64,000 nucleotides of DNA from Tetrapyrgos nigripes (lineage: Eukaryota > Basidiomycota > Agaricomycetes > Agaricales > Campanellaceae): contig JAACJM010000106.1 in NCBI GenBank assembly GCA_013368315.1, positions 1 through 64,000 of the forward strand, given 5' to 3'. Positions 34,670-47,900 of the stretch are shown in pieces; position 1 is the stretch's first letter; each line of letters starts with the position of its first letter. The notes beneath the pieces are model-generated. The model had not been told where the DNA came from. It worked only from the letters and a program-made list of their open reading frames with translations, and did no database searches. Made by a program: the position numbers and the translations under genes.

Positions 34670-35164
34670 GCACTGCACTTGAAGCAGAACTTGACTTGAG
34701 CTCAACAATTGTCAAGGTTGCTGATACACTCGATAGCAAACCACCCAAGTCACACAAAACGAGATTGATTGAGAGTAAAGAGAGGTAGAGAAACAAGAGT
34801 AAGCTGACTAGGCTCCACACTGTGTAGTATGGTACAGAGCAGAGATGAAGTGAACAAACTAGAGAACTAGTTAGAATGTCTAGTGGTTTATATAGAAGAG
34901 TAATGAATAGATGATAGGAAAAAGATAGGAGAAATAGGAGAAACATAGGAGAAAGTGGAGAAATGTAGGGGAAAGATAGGATTGATAGAATGAAAGATTG
35001 ATTGACAGTTATTATAGAGTTTGACAGGTTCTATAAGGTTCAAAGTCAGTAATATAAGGTTTAGAAGGTTTATTGAGGAAATGCAATAGACGAATGATCA
35101 GAAAATAGGTTCAATAATGTAGTAGAAGAGGAAGGAGGACAAAGAACTGTAGCAGTTTGTGGCA
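34670..35164 (-). repeat. 3' LTR of the third Gypsy
   Basis: The inner edge (TGCCACAAACTG at 35164, minus strand) abuts the polypurine tract. It contains ACTGTCAATCAATCTT and a TATA-like TTCTATATAAACCACT (about 34.89 kb) shared with the plus-strand LTR fragment at 6.74 kb. The outer edge near 34.67 kb is approximate. Confidence 0.6.
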
Positions 35165-35165
35165 T

Positions 35166-38100
35166 TACCCCCTCTTTAAGTTGTGCTTTCACCTGGAGCA
35201 CATGTGTACTTTTCCAAATATCCTCCATGTTAATTCCCATTGAATGTACTGTTGATCCTGTTTGTATCAGGTTTGGTGGACGATATGCATCTGGGTGTTC
35301 TTGATGGAATGTTTCGATCATCTCCTTCAATTTCATCAATCCTGATGCTGGTTCCCATGAATTTTCTGAGTCTGAGTAATCCAACCATTTGACTAAGTAC
35401 TGGACTCCTCAATGATTCCTAGTTGGCTTTGAATCTAAAATTGCTTCCACATTGTATTCATTATCCTCTGGTATTAATTCTGCTGGTTCTCCTGGATAGT
35501 TTACTCCCTGCACTTCAGTCTCTTTGTATGGTGATAGCAGTGAAGCGTGGAATACTGGGTGAATTCGCCAGGTGTTTGGCAATTTGAGGCAATAATTAAC
35601 TTCACCAATTACATCAGTGATCTTGAATGGTCCATGACGACGATTTGCCAACTTAGCTTTTGGCCTTGCTGTTTTCAGGTTTTTTCCATCAAGTAGTACT
35701 TTGTCCCCAACTTTGAACCTTATACCATCTTTTACGTGGTCCATGTTCTGTCTCTTCATCAACTCTGCAGCTGTCGTTAAGCTTGCTTTCAGTTCCTCAT
35801 ATAACTCTTCTAAGTTTTGGAGGCGTTCTTTGACTTTCAGTATGTGTGAAGAAGGGTTGATTGAAGGATCCATGGAGTAGTTCGAATGGTGATTTTCCAG
35901 TGGCTGACAGAACTCGGCGTACAGTAAATATTTGACCCAATCATCCCGATGATAGTTGCAGAAGGTTCGTAAGTATTGTTCAAGTTCTTGGTTGAACCTT
36001 TCAGTCTGGCCATCTGTACTAAGAGCTGAGGTGATACCTAACTTGGCATATATCCCTCTCATGACCTGGCTCACAAACTGTGGTCCTTGATCCGATATCA
36101 TTTTGTCCACAAACTATACCGTCACTATCAATATGACTACTGTCTTAGTTGACCAGTCAACTGTTATGTGAATTGCGTTGAAGCCTTTGCACTCTGGAAG
36201 ATCCATGATAAAATTGGTGGTAATGGTACCAAAGGGTCGTTCTGGAACATCGTTTGGGATCAATGGTACATGTAATGGATGGTTTTGTGCCTTGGTCAAT
36301 TGGCAAGTAGCACATCCTTTGACATAATCACAAACAAATACTGACATACCAGGCCACCAAAATTCTCTACTAACTAGTTCATAGGTCTTGAACCAGCCTG
36401 GATGCCCTGCAGTGAGACTATCGTGATGTATCTTGACTATGTCTCTACGTAATTGTTGGTTGTAGGGGATGTAAACTTTTCCTCAGAACAAAATGATCCT
36501 GTCTTCATAATTCCATTCCTGTAAGTTCTTGACCAGCAAGTGTGGACCATTGTTTAAGATGACTTCGAGAGCACTCATGACTTCCTTGTCTTTCTTTGGA
36601 CACTCTTTAATTTGTCTTCTCAATTTGGCATCTCTGATTGCAACCACTGCCCCTGGTCTCGTAGCTCGAATTCTGAAGAACTTGGGGTCTAGTAACACTC
36701 TGTCCTTATTGTCATCTTTGACCCCCTCTTTATGATCTGGCCTTCGAGAAAGAGGATCACTTCGATTGAGACTTCCGGGTTTGTGGATAAGGATGAAATC
36801 AAATCTGGTAAGAAACAGAGCCATCTTGCTTGTCATCGGCTAAGTTTCTGAGAGGTGGTGAAGTATTCCAGATTCTTGTGATCAGTGAGGATCTTGATGG
36901 TATGTGGTGCACCTTCAAGGTAGTGTCGCCAAGCCTCTAATGCCCGTATAATTGCTAACAACTCTTTATTGTGAATGTCATAGTTTCGTTCAGTCTCAGA
37001 TAAGGATTTTGGTAGGTAAGCAACTGGGTGCCACTTTTCATCTGATCCTTTCTGTGATAGAATACCTCCCATGGCATAATTGGAAGCATCTACTTCTACT
37101 CAATATGCTTTAGAATGATCAGGCATTAAAAGGACTGGTGAAGAAGTAAATGCATCTTTGAGTGCCTGACAGACCACTTCCAAGGTTCATCCTTCTTTGT
37201 AAGATCAAAAAGCAGTCGAGCAATCTTAGAGAAGTCATGTATAAAACAATGATAGAAGTTTCTGAATCCCAAGAATGATTGAACATCCTTGACATTTCGT
37301 GGTGTTGGCCATTTGGTGACGCCTTTGACTTTGACCAGATCCATCACCAATGTATTGTGAGAGACAATGAGACCTAGGAATTCTACTGAGCTAGCTTTGA
37401 AGGTACACTTCTCTGGTTTGGCATAAAGGTGAGCACTTGTTTGACCATTTGTCGATGTTCTTCCAAAGTTTCCGTAAAGATCAAGATGTCGTCCCTGAAT
37501 CAATGAGGTCCTTAAAAAGAGTATTCATCATTGCCTGAAATGTTGCAGGGGAGTTCATAAGACCAAAGAACATCACTGTTGGTTCAAAAAGTCTGCTTTC
37601 CACTCATCTCCTTCTTTTATTTGCACATTATTATATCCCCATTGAAGATCAATTTTTGAAAAGATTTGTGCTCCTTTGAGTTTGTCTACCAGCTCTGATA
37701 TAAGTGGTAAAGGGTATTTGTTCTTTATGGTCCCTTTGTTTAATGCTCAGTAGTCCTGTACAGGGTGTAATTTCCTGTCTTTCCTTTTAACAAAGAAGAA
37801 GGGACTTGCCATAGGAGACTTCAACGGTCTTATGTATTCCTTTTCTAAGTTTTCATCAATGAAATTGTCAAGTTCTTGTTGTTCGTTAGGAGATAAGGGA
37901 TAGGTTTTGCAAGGATAAGGTTCAAAGTCCAGCTTCAGTTCGATAGCATGATCCCATTCCCACATTTTGGTAGTTGTTCTGAAGTTTGTTTGTCAAAAAC
38001 TGGTAAAAACTGATGATATTGGGATGGAATCTTATCTGTAAGTGATACGTCCTCTTTCATCTTCTGAGCTGCTTCTGCAAGTTCTTGAGCCTTGGTAAAT

Positions 38101-39380
38101 CCTGTGCAGATAGGTAATTCTGAATCTGATGTCAGGTACTCCTCTTTTCCAAACAGACTTTCTAACACCTCCTGTCCCCATTGGTTCAGAACATCCTTCT
38201 GACCAAAGTCTTCTTCAGTAAAAATAGTTGTAGAATCTGAAGAATGATGAAAGGATTGAATGGGAATCCGACAATGCCAACCTGCAACCTTTGGCTGTGC
38301 AATTGGTTTGAACTGTCTGATTGGTTCTGACCATTTCACTTGGTAATCCTTGTGGTTGGTTCGTGGGTCGACAATAGTTGATTTGGGGAATTTGGGCTTA
38401 GTGCATAGGTTAAGAACAGGGGGTTGTTCCAAAGTACACATTTTGGGACATCTAACCATATCCACCTTAGAAAACGACCAGTCCACCTCTGGATTATGCT
38501 CCTCTAACCAATCAGTACTGAGAATTATATCATGATCTCCGATATCTGTAACATAGAATTCAGCTGTCTCTTTGTGATATGATCTTTCATCCTCAGAATA
38601 GATACGGAGTTTTTGAATGGTGTAATGGCATACCCATCCCACCATTGATGTTGCATACAGGGAAAGGACTTTTGATAGGAAGGAGAGTTAAATGATTTTC
38701 TCGTATGAAATGGCTGTTGATGATAATGCCTTCCGCACCACTGTCTATTAGAGCTTCTGCGTCGATTTTTCTGCCAGTGACTTTGCCAATAAGTTTGGTT
38801 TTAAGTGTTATTGAGGGTACCTGTCAGTTATGAGTGACTGCTGACATTCTTAATTCTGAAGGAAAGGTATGCTCACAAAAGGGGTTTAACACATGATATT
38901 GATTGTTCTTATACTGTCCGGTGTACTGTACAACTCCTCCTGACGATGTAGCAGGGGAGTATTTCAAAAATCCATCATCTTTGCCACAACATCTTTCAAA
39001 TATACACTAGCTTGTTCCTTTTCTTCTCCTTCCAAACCCTTGACCTTGTTTACCATATCTGAAATATCTTTAATTACATTATGAGAGGAAGATGATGGCG
39101 ATGTTTGAGCCACTGTTACAGGTGGCAAACTAGATGATGATGATGAGGCTGAAGTTTTGGCTGTCCTAACAGCATGAGGAGGGAAGTTTCGAGAGGTATT
39201 TTGAGACATTGATGGTTTCAGAGTATTGTTCAGGAACATCAGACATTCATTACTCATGTGTCCAGATTGTCTACATGTGAAGCATGCTCCCCTTTCTTTG
39301 GGTGTCAGTTTAGGTAGAGGAGTAAAGGACGATGATATGGAAGGTAAACACATGGCCATGCACCCCATCATTTTGCACAC
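35166..39380 (-). pseudogene. Gypsy gag-pol remnant
   Basis: A zinc knuckle CFTCRQSGHMSNEC marks the gag end (about 39285-39245). The protease core IDSGAEGI is near 38740. RT shows [20 protein letters not shown] and [16 protein letters not shown] (37.9-37.78 kb), then FRDDILIFTE near 37480. RNase H contains TERNYDIHNKELLAIIRALE and ILTDHKNLEYFTTSQK (36.98-36.85 kb). The integrase finger has GCATCQLTKAQNH (36.3 kb) and the catalytic region SDQGPQFVSQVM (36.1 kb). The C-terminal part ends in a chromodomain (QYLVKWLDYSDSENSWEP, 35.39-35.33 kb) cut off from integrase by TGA at 35409, where arginine is likely. Several frameshifts also break it. It is incomplete at the gag start. Confidence 0.9.
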
Positions 39381-39505
39381 TTCTAATTGAAGTAGTGCAA
39401 CCTCACTATATACGCAATCAAACCTATGAATCGTCTAGCTTGTCCACTAGAATGACTCACAAATGGGTACCCTTTAAGACGAAAGCTTTCATTTAGTTTA
39501 ATCTC

Positions 39506-39670
39506 AAGACACAGCAGGCAAATCCTGGTAAATGCAGTGTCATACAGCAGTATTACTGGGGCCTTACTACCAATTTTGGGATTACCAGGGTATTACTGGA
39601 AAAATGGCAGTAAGGTTCCTGTAATACTGCCATATGGCACTGTATTTACTGAGATTTGCATGCTGTGAGA
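39506..39670. mobile_element. Foldback/MITE with about 60-bp inverted repeats
   Basis: The left arm (CACAGCAGGCAAATC, GTAAATGCAGTG, CAGTATTAC) pairs with the reverse complement of the right arm with only a few mismatches. The two arms take up most of the 165 bp. The inner CAGTG...CACTG pair resembles hAT ends, but pairing continues beyond it, so the true ends are uncertain and no duplication could be assigned. Confidence 0.55.
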
Positions 39671-40080
39671 GTTTTACCATAAACACAGTTGGTAACATGC
39701 TGATCGAAGCACACTTGGACTTTACTATCCTTCGTTTGGATACAGTCACTATGCAAAACAGGTTGTTTACCAGATTTCTGACTTTGTTTTACTACTCAGA
39801 CAAGAACTATCTCATCTGGACTACGATTGATGATGTGTTCAGCATGTACTTACAATCCCCGACTCCTACTAACACTCAACAATTACCTACGAACTGCATA
39901 TGGACTCAGAGGCTTGATGGACCATAATAAACTACTATATAGTACTTAGCTAATCGTGTGGCTGATTACCTTATCATACAACAACCGCTTGTAACTGCCT
40001 TCGTACAGATACAGTGTAACAGCAATACGAGTATTGTTCCTGTGGAAAGTAGTCATCTACAGTTCATCTTCAGTGGGAGG
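39671..40080. other. No supported gene
   Basis: About 410 bp with an open frame at 39634-39927 (+) that overlaps the foldback arm and shows no domain. I see nothing else. Confidence 0.3.
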
Positions 40081-40700
40081 TGTCATACCCCTTGAGCCGC
40101 TTAACTTTGTTTTCTCAGTGCTCAGTCTTTACATACCAAATGTTCCACTTGTCATATAGTGCCGTATTTGCGGAGGTGTGTTTGTATAGTCGCTTATTGT
40201 ATTGTGTGGTCCTTGCAGAGGCATACTAAGTCTTCTTTGTTTCTGAGCCAGTTTTGTTTTCACCTTCGTCTTGTGCTTAGTTTGCCTTCAGAGGTAGCTG
40301 CACCTATTCAAGCAGTGTATTACCATCCACTTCTGCCCATCCCCAGTTTTGTTTTGTGTATTTGTTGGTGTATCACCACAGGGCACCCACATATCCTCCC
40401 TCTCCCTCATCTGTAATCATCCTCCTCATCTTCTACCTATCCTCTACCACACTCCAATCCTACCTGTCACCTACCCTTTACATCCTTTTACCCTTCATCC
40501 CCCATCTGAACTAGTTTTCGCCCAGTCGAAGTGCTACTCCCTCTCGTCTTCACTTTGATTATACTTCTTTTACTTCTTCTTTGGAGATTTGGTTTCTCTA
40601 GATCTACTGTGAGCTTTAGCATCTCCCTACCCCTGAACTAAACACCTCGTCTTGAGTGGAAGGTAGTTGTTGGTTGAGTCATTCACCTTCAACCCCATGC
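40081..40700 (+). repeat. Probable 5' LTR and leader of a plus-strand Gypsy
   Basis: Starts TGTCATACCCCTTGAGCC, a typical fungal Gypsy LTR opening. It lies directly upstream of a plus-strand gag. The right edge is guessed from the sequence CATAACTGGAGCCCACC near 40710, which could be a primer binding site. There is no second copy in the window to confirm the boundaries. Confidence 0.45.
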
Positions 40701-40859
40701 TCGGCGTCTCATAACTGGAGCCCACCACGAGGGGTAACAGTAGATCTTATTTTACCTCTGGTAGACCTTTTACCAGTAAAACAAAGAATTTTTGTCATCC
40801 AGATGAAGTACTATTTCACTAGACTAGTTCAAAATTTCTACCCAAGTCTTCAGCTCCAA

Positions 40860-42895
40860 GGTCGCTTCTATCCTAGCACCTTACTCCTTAGACATTGACA
40901 GAGTTATCAGTCTTGTTCGCTTCTACAAGAATAAGATACAACAGATTAAACAAGAAGATCATTTAGAACATCAACCTCATCTAGATATCCTTGATTCAGT
41001 CTTCGATCGTCGAGGGACTGGTCAATTTACGAATAACATTCCTTCTTCAGACATCAGGCTATTTCTACAAAAGAGACTTCGTCTACTCGAAGGCCTAAAC
41101 ATTCTATCTCCTTTATTATCTTGTATCCACTTCACAGAACAACAGTGTACTCTGTCGAACCCCTCTACTCCGTCAGAAGAAGAGAGCAATCCTTTTGACA
41201 CCCTAAACAAAGTTGAACACTCAGCATCACCTTTGAGTTCACTTCCCCAATCTCCAGTATCTGAAACACATAGATCAGTACCACCACATTCCTCACAAGC
41301 TAGAATGCACGCACCATCACCATCACCATCACCGTCAACTGAACCTTCGATCATCATGTCTTCTCACCCAATTGCAATGCCCATCCCCACTCTGACTAAG
41401 GAGCAAGCCAAGAACACTGAATCAGTCAATGAATACTTCTCGTTGTTGGAGACCTTGCTAGAATGAAGCAAGGTTACTGACAACGTCATGAAGAAGTATT
41501 GGCTGTTCACTTACCTGGACCGCACTGTCAAGTTCATCTGGGAGGAGCAGAAGAAGAAGAGACAAGGTGAAGAGGAGGATCCGACATATGAGAAAGTGAA
41601 GGAACGCATCCTAAGCTTATTCCCAGGTATCAAAACCTTAAACAAGAGATCAGTGAGTCGTTTGAAAGAAGAGTTGAAGAATTACCATGATCTTAATCGC
41701 ATCAGCATCTTTGAGGAGGCACGTCTTGGTAACCTGTTGATGATATTCAAAGGTTATCAAGGTAAGCTCGCCAAGGATGCGGTGACAAATAGAGAGTTAG
41801 CCAGTATGTTCCTGGATTGTCTTACAGATTCGTTCTGCAACTGAGTACTCGAGCACATGTCGCAAGAAGGAAAGGAGCAGTCAATCGAAGAGACAGGAGA
41901 GTTTAATCAAGAAGATCCTTATGCAGTAGACGATTTGATTGCAGTGGCAGAAAAGTTAGCTAGTTGGCACAAGGGTCAAACTGCGATTGCGGTTGGGTGC
42001 ACAGTTGAAGAAGTACCCAGGTTGGAGTATGCTGTGGCAGCTGTGTCTTCGAATGCTGACATCAAAGCCATCAAACGAGAGGTCCAAGATTTGACCAGCC
42101 TGGTGAAGGAGAACCAAGCTGAGTTGAAGACCATGGCCCAGAATAATGTGAAGATTGCTAAGCAGTATGAGGCTGAGCTTGCTACAACCCACAGGGATGT
42201 AGATGCGAAGTTCTCTAGCTTTAAGCTAAAAAGTGAAAAAGATTTGAGCAAGAAGTTTGATGAACAAGTGAAGACGATTACTCACCAAATCACATAGATG
42301 TTGCCTTCATCTAGCACAAGTAGTCAACCAGCTCAACCTCCAATGTATACTGGATACCCAACGCAGTTCATTCAGCCGGCGTACCAAGTACCACCTGTGA
42401 TGTATGGGAGTCAGCAGTTCACTCAGCAAGGGAGGGTGAATCAGTCCATGCCTGGTCTCCAAATGAGTATGGCACCTCCTGCACTTCCACAAGCATTTGC
42501 ACCTAGAAGCGATCAGTTTAGGGGAGACTGCTATTTCTGTGGGGGTCCTAATCATCCAATGGTTAAAGATAAAACAGTTACTTGTCAAGAGTTGATGGCA
42601 TATATCACTGCTGGCAAGTGTGTTTTCAAAAATGGAAGAGTTTATTTGCATGATGGAAGTCTCATACCATTGGCACCAGTTGGCAGTAGCATGAGTGTGA
42701 GAGAACGAATTGATAGGGCGAATGGCGAGAGCAGCAGTGCTGGGCCAACTACAATGGTCCAAGCGAACTTCCAATCAAGCTATCAACCTCAGCAAGTCTT
42801 TGCCCAATTTTGAGAAGAGTATGCAAAGATATACATATGTAAAAAGGTGGAAGCAGCACAGTCGAAAGGTATCAGACCCGAAACGAAGATTAGAC
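40860..42895 (+). pseudogene. Gypsy gag with only nonsense mutations
   Basis: A single frame runs from about 40.86 to 42.9 kb without any indel, broken only by TGA at 41464, TGA at 41842, TAG at 42295 and TGA at 42811. It encodes a helical capsid-like domain (MKKYWLFTYLDRTVKFIWEE), a coiled-coil part (IKAIKREVQDLTSLVKENQ), a Gln/Pro-rich linker, and a zinc-knuckle-like CYFCGGPNHPM followed by a long CQELMAYITAGKCVFK motif typical of fungal gag proteins. Around the stops arginine is the natural residue (LLE-stop-SK; FCN-stop-VLEH; QF-stop-EEY). Pol is missing: the sequence changes at about 42.94 kb. Confidence 0.8.
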
Positions 42896-42949
42896 GTTGT
42901 CAGACAAAGTGACTAACGCTGGGGGCCTGTTCTAAAAACACACAGAAAT

Positions 42950-44620
42950 GATGGATACTTGACTCCAAGCTGAAGTAAAAGGTAGACCATAAGGAGTATG
43001 GCACAAGATTCCATAAATGAGGCAATTGGGTCTCAGAGAAAATTGGACAAACTTAAAGATTCAATTGGGACAATCATATGTGCCTATGGACCTAAGTAAA
43101 GATGGCCAAGTATGGACAACCGGAAATTCAGATAAAGCATCCTCATGGGTCTATACCCAGAAAATGGAGTGAATCTAGAATCTACCAAGATTCCTACAGC
43201 AGATAGGCAAGCGAGGGTGAGGCAATCATCAGAGATGCACCTGCTTTGTCTAAGGGAGAGCAGCTCAGATACAGGGCTACTTCTCTCCACAGAAATGCCT
43301 GCCTGATAGACTTTAGGTGGTGCGCTTGGGAAGGACAAAGGTGCGATTAGCGGACCTAATGAAAGATTTCACAAGATAAAGAACCTACCTTTGACTCATG
43401 GACTTGGTCATTGCACAATGATCGAAGGGGCGAGCAATGTTCCTAAAGTTGTACTTCGACCAAGGCTTCATATTGGAATGAATTAAGGAGTCAGTAGGGT
43501 GGCATTTGAGAGCCAAGATATGTGAATACGATTGGAGGCATTTTGTTCCACAAGGGCAGAGCAATACGTGTGACTTTGGGCCAAAGATGCAGGATAAACA
43601 TGTCATGATGAAAACGAGCTGGGCAGGACAAAGTGTAACTTGATAAGGGCTGCATTTATACTTGTAGATCTTTTGAAGTTCAGCCTACTCAGACAAGGTA
43701 GAAGTAAAATGATACCCAGGACTTTTGGACTGTGAAGACAGCACATCCTTCATCTGTATGTCCTTCTTCAAATCTCTCTGACCTTCTTGACAGTTTAAAG
43801 GGTTAGTCAGAGGCAGAATGTTGACATTCCATTTGGGAGGAGTTTGAGGTGGTTGTCGTTGAGCTTGAGTCAGCATAGGCAGGTTTGTTTGATCAGGAAC
43901 AGGTCAAGTTGGCAGTTGTTGCACAGACTGAGAGGGTTGAGAGACTTGCATCTTGGGAGGCCTCAGAACTTGCACTTCTGGGCATTGAGTTGATGATGGG
44001 TTGGTATTGTCCAGGCATTGAGCTGGATTGAAATGATTGTTGGTTTTCTGGGATCAAGTGATGGGATAGGCGAATGCATCGTCTTCTTCCTCTGGAGTGG
44101 TGTAGTAAGACCCATAGTTGTCGTCACATGGTCCCAGAGATCTAACTGCAAAGGTGTTAGTAAGTATGTCCTGTTGTCCATATACCAAACCCATTGAGTG
44201 GCTAGTCCATAGAGGTTTGAGGTGACTGTTGAAGCAACGCCTCCTTTGAAACCAAATGGAATTCTAGGTAAGTCTTGGCCATCAGGAAGAAGATACCTAT
44301 TTATATTGGGTTCTTGTAATAAGCCCAGTGTCAAGGGACAGAACCTGAGGTGCATCCTGTGGGTGTTAACTTCTCCACAAACAAAGCAGTGCTTCAAGTC
44401 AGAGTTATTGTCAGAAGGAGAGGTACATGCCTGAATGGAGGTAGAGGACAACTTGTTCATGAATGAGGTAAGATTAAGACTCATTTCACAAAACTGCTTT
44501 GCAAGATCGTCAATGTGGGTGGAGCTTCCTTTGGTCTGCCAAGAAGTACCTGTTGGTTTAGAAGAGGATTCCAGTAATAGGTGTCTTTTGCGTAAGTGTA
44601 GTACAAACACAAACTTAAAG
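42950..44620 (-). pseudogene. Gypsy gag/protease remnant
   Basis: On the minus strand from about 44.62 kb, a frame (to 43963) holds a short helical part (HIDDLAKQFCEMSLNLTSFM), a variant knuckle HCFVCGEVNTHRMHLRFC and INRYLLPDGQDLPRIPFGFK, typical of one branch of fungal gag. Further left (43.88-42.95 kb) short fragments in several frames fit a protease-like region (ISDDCLTLACLSAVG near 43.23 kb), but this is weak. It meets the plus-strand gag at about 42.94 kb tail to tail. Its own LTR lies immediately to the right and was interrupted by Copia-1. Confidence 0.6.
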
Positions 44621-44672
44621 ACTTTTATACAAATAGTAAAGTGTGAGCATTCTGAGTAGTCAGAATACTCAA
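44621..44672 (-). repeat. Inner end of an LTR interrupted by Copia-1 (remainder 49706-50280)
   Basis: The sequence up to the target duplication CTCAA (44668-44672) continues at 49706 on the other side of Copia-1. Joined, they match 10920-11540 as reverse complement, including CTGACTACTCAGAATACTC and a GTATAAAAGGAC TATA box. This shows Copia-1 is younger than that LTR. Confidence 0.7.
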
Positions 44673-44906
44673 TATTAGACTTAGGTTATCTTAGCGAATA
44701 GTCTTAGCGAGAGTCACAAAGTGGGGGTAAGAGCGTGCGAACGTATCTCGCTTGACTCTCAAGTATATATCATTAATCAGAGTAGTATAATAATATAAAT
44801 AGTCTAAGTATATCCGTATGATCATTTGACCGTATGTCCGCAGTACCTGATTGATGCCGTATGCATAATAGCTTAGTAATTTGATCATTATCATTTAATT
44901 CCAACA
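44673..44906 (-). repeat. Copia-1 3' LTR
   Basis: 234 bp. It ends (minus strand) CTAAGTCTAATA next to the CTCAA duplication. Its inner edge is TGTTGG after the polypurine tract at 44907-44918. Confidence 0.93.
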
Positions 44907-44918
44907 CTCCCCTTCAAG
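44907..44918 (-). promoter_or_regulatory. Copia-1 polypurine tract
   Basis: Minus strand CTTGAAGGGGAG lies directly before the 3' LTR (TGTTGG). It is the expected plus-strand DNA primer site for reverse transcription. The same tract is in Copia-2 at 52500-52511. Confidence 0.8.
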
Positions 44919-47900
44919 CGGATATCCCTAGTAATCGGGAGAAACGCTTGATCTTATCAGCGGAGAGAGCTTTCGTAAATATATCCGCAAGTTGATCATT
45001 TGTTGACACATGTTTAACTCATATGTATCGTTGATGTATCCGATCAGTAAGGAAGTTTTTACGGATATTGAAATGCTTAGTTCTCTGAGTATGTTGTTCT
45101 TCAGGAGCACGTATAATTGCCAAAGTAGATGCACTATCTGAGTTGATAAGTACTGGCTCCTGTTCAGCATTTAGAATTTCTTCTATAAAACCTTTCAAAT
45201 AAATAGCTTCTTGTGAGGCATGTGCGAGTGCGCATAGTTCAGCCTCAGTAACTGATAAAGTTACCAGTGTGCCTCGCTTACTTGACCAAGAAATAAGCGA
45301 TTCAGCAAATTTGAATGCATAGCCCATGATTGGTTTATTGCCATACGTGGACATACCATCAGAGTCGGCAAATCCATAAGTAGAAGTAATAGTAGGGCTC
45401 CCTAGGTTGAGCCAGTAATCGCAAGTTCCTTTTAGATAAAGATAGCATTGTTTAGCTGCAGCGTAATGCTCTTCACCTGGATCATTAAGGTATCTTGCTA
45501 GTTGGCCAGTACAATATGCAATGTCTGGCCTAGTACAGTCAGCGACATATCGTAAACCACCGACTAGTGACATATAGTGTTTAATAGCAGCGGCGTCCCG
45601 TTGCGGTTCACTCCCAGGTCTAGGGCTAAGATTTTGCCCGGGTAGCATAGGTGTACGGCGTGCATGTAATTGGTCAAAATTGTATCATTTGAGAATATTC
45701 TCAATGTAATGTTTCTGACGGAGTTTAATAGTATGACTATTCCTATCTCGTTGAATTTCCATACCGAGAATCCAATGGATTTCTCCACCGTCAGTGACTT
45801 GGACGTGTCCACTAAGTGCAGTAACAAAAGCTTGTGCAGTAGCTTTGTTGATAGTACATAAAGTAATGTCATCGACGTGACAAGATAGTATTAAAATGAG
45901 TTTATTCTCATGATATCGGTAGAATACCGCATTATCGTAAGTAGACTTCTTAAGTCCTAGTAATTTTATGAGAATATTGCATAATTTTTCATACCATCGA
46001 CGACCAGCTTGTTTCAATCCATATAGAGTCTTTTTGAGTTTAAGTACGTAGCCTTCAGGTAAATTAGGTAGTAAATTACCCGGAGGTGGACGAAGGTATA
46101 ATGTTTCCTCGTCAGTAACGTTTCCGTAAAGATAGGCAGATTTAATATCAATCTGAGTAGTTTCATAGTCTAATGAAGCTGCAAGAGCAAGTATAAAACG
46201 TGTACTGCTCATGCGTGCTACAGGGGCAAAGATATCATTTGCATAGTAATCAATGCCTTCTTGTTGACTAAAGCCTTGTGCTACTAGTCTAGATTTCAAT
46301 TTGGTCTGTTTGCCAAGTTCGTACTTAGTTTTGTAGACAAATCTGGAACCAATGATATTCGCATCAGCAGGAGGTTTGACGTATTCCCAGGTTCCTAGAC
46401 TTTCTAGAGATTCTATCTCAGCTTTCATGGAATCAAACCATGCATTACGTTGTGGATGATTGAGTACATCCTTGAATGAAATTGGATCGCCAACGTTATC
46501 AGCGTAGTAAACATTGAATTCTGTTAAGAAGAAAGCAATGTTTTGTTCAACTTCATCGTAGAGTAAACCTCTGGCTTCTCGGATCCTTTTTGATCGTCTT
46601 GGGCCATCAGGTTGTTTAGTTTCGTCTTCGTCGACATCCATTGGTTCAGGTTCGTGTTCCTGAGAAGTTGAAGTTTTATTTGTATTTTCTTCTGTAGTTT
46701 CTAATGGTTCTTGATTTTTGTTTTGTAACTCCCCTTCAACTTGCGATTTGGACGTTAAGAATTGCAAGTTGCGTTCTACATTCACTTTAGTACCAAAGTA
46801 GACATAATGGCCTTTTGAATGATCGTCAAAGCCTAACCAAACTCCACGTTTTCCTTTAGGAGTTAGTTTACTAGTTCTTGCTTCGTCATATACAATGCAA
46901 GGTGTACCAAAGCTATGTAGATTGTCTAAGTTTGCGTTAACACCGTAACGTTTAAAATAGGGAGTTTGCATTTTTAATGCAGTTTTCGGAGATCTATTAA
47001 GTATGTACATAGTATAAAGTCCTGCATGCCACCATAAACGATTAGGTAGTTTTCCAGTATGCAGATTAACACGAATACCATTCATGATATGTTGATGTAT
47101 GTTTTCAGCAACTCCATTTTGCTGAGGCGTGTCATGAACTGTATAACGTGCAATTGTACCTTGTGCTTTCAGGTAGTTTTTGAATGCACCCGAAGTAAAT
47201 ACGGCATCGTTGTCTGATTGTAGAATTTTAACTTTGATACCATATTGCGTAAATAGTTCAGTAGTAAATGTAACCCATTGGGTATAGGCTTCGTCTTTTG
47301 TTTTAAGTGGAGATAATATTAACCAACGCGTACAGTCGTCGACGATGGTTAACCAGTATTTGTAGCCTTCAATAGAGGCAGTTCGTAATGGACCAAATAT
47401 ATCAATATGAAAATGGTCTCCGAAGTTTTCTGCTAATTCTGAAGTATGTTGTTTCGGAACAGAAAGTCTATGTATATTATTGATGATGCAGTCTTCGCAT
47501 TGAGTTTCTGTCCAATCATCAATAATGATTCTAATAATAGATTTATCTGTTTTTAGTAATGTTTTTAGATTTGTATAACTCATATGACCAATCTGTTTGT
47601 GAAGTTCGTATAAACTTAAAGTAGCAACATTATCACTCAATTTTTTAGTTGTGATAGAGTAAAGTTTGGCGCTCTCGTGTATAACGCCAATGAAATTGTC
47701 CTTGTCATTACGTATTGTACATAAATGATCATGAAAAGTAAAAGTATAGTCCGCTTTTTGTGAAATACTGATTAAAGTAAACGGAAGTTTTGAGTTATAG
47801 TATACATTTTTAAGAGTGATCGATGAAGACTCACCATTGTCCTTCCTAATTTCTACCCGCATATCGCCTGCTAATCGAAGATCTAGATGCTCTGAATTGG

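Larger units (their letters stand above)
34670..39390 (-). mobile_element. Gypsy chromovirus, decayed and 5'-truncated copy (third Gypsy)
   Basis: On the minus strand a gag end, protease, RT, RNase H, integrase and chromodomain run from 39.38 to about 35.17 kb. A polypurine tract (AGAGGGGGTAA) follows, then an LTR starting TGCCACAAACTG at 35164. No 5' LTR exists on the right: sequence changes to an unrelated repeat near 39.39 kb within gag. Confidence 0.8.
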
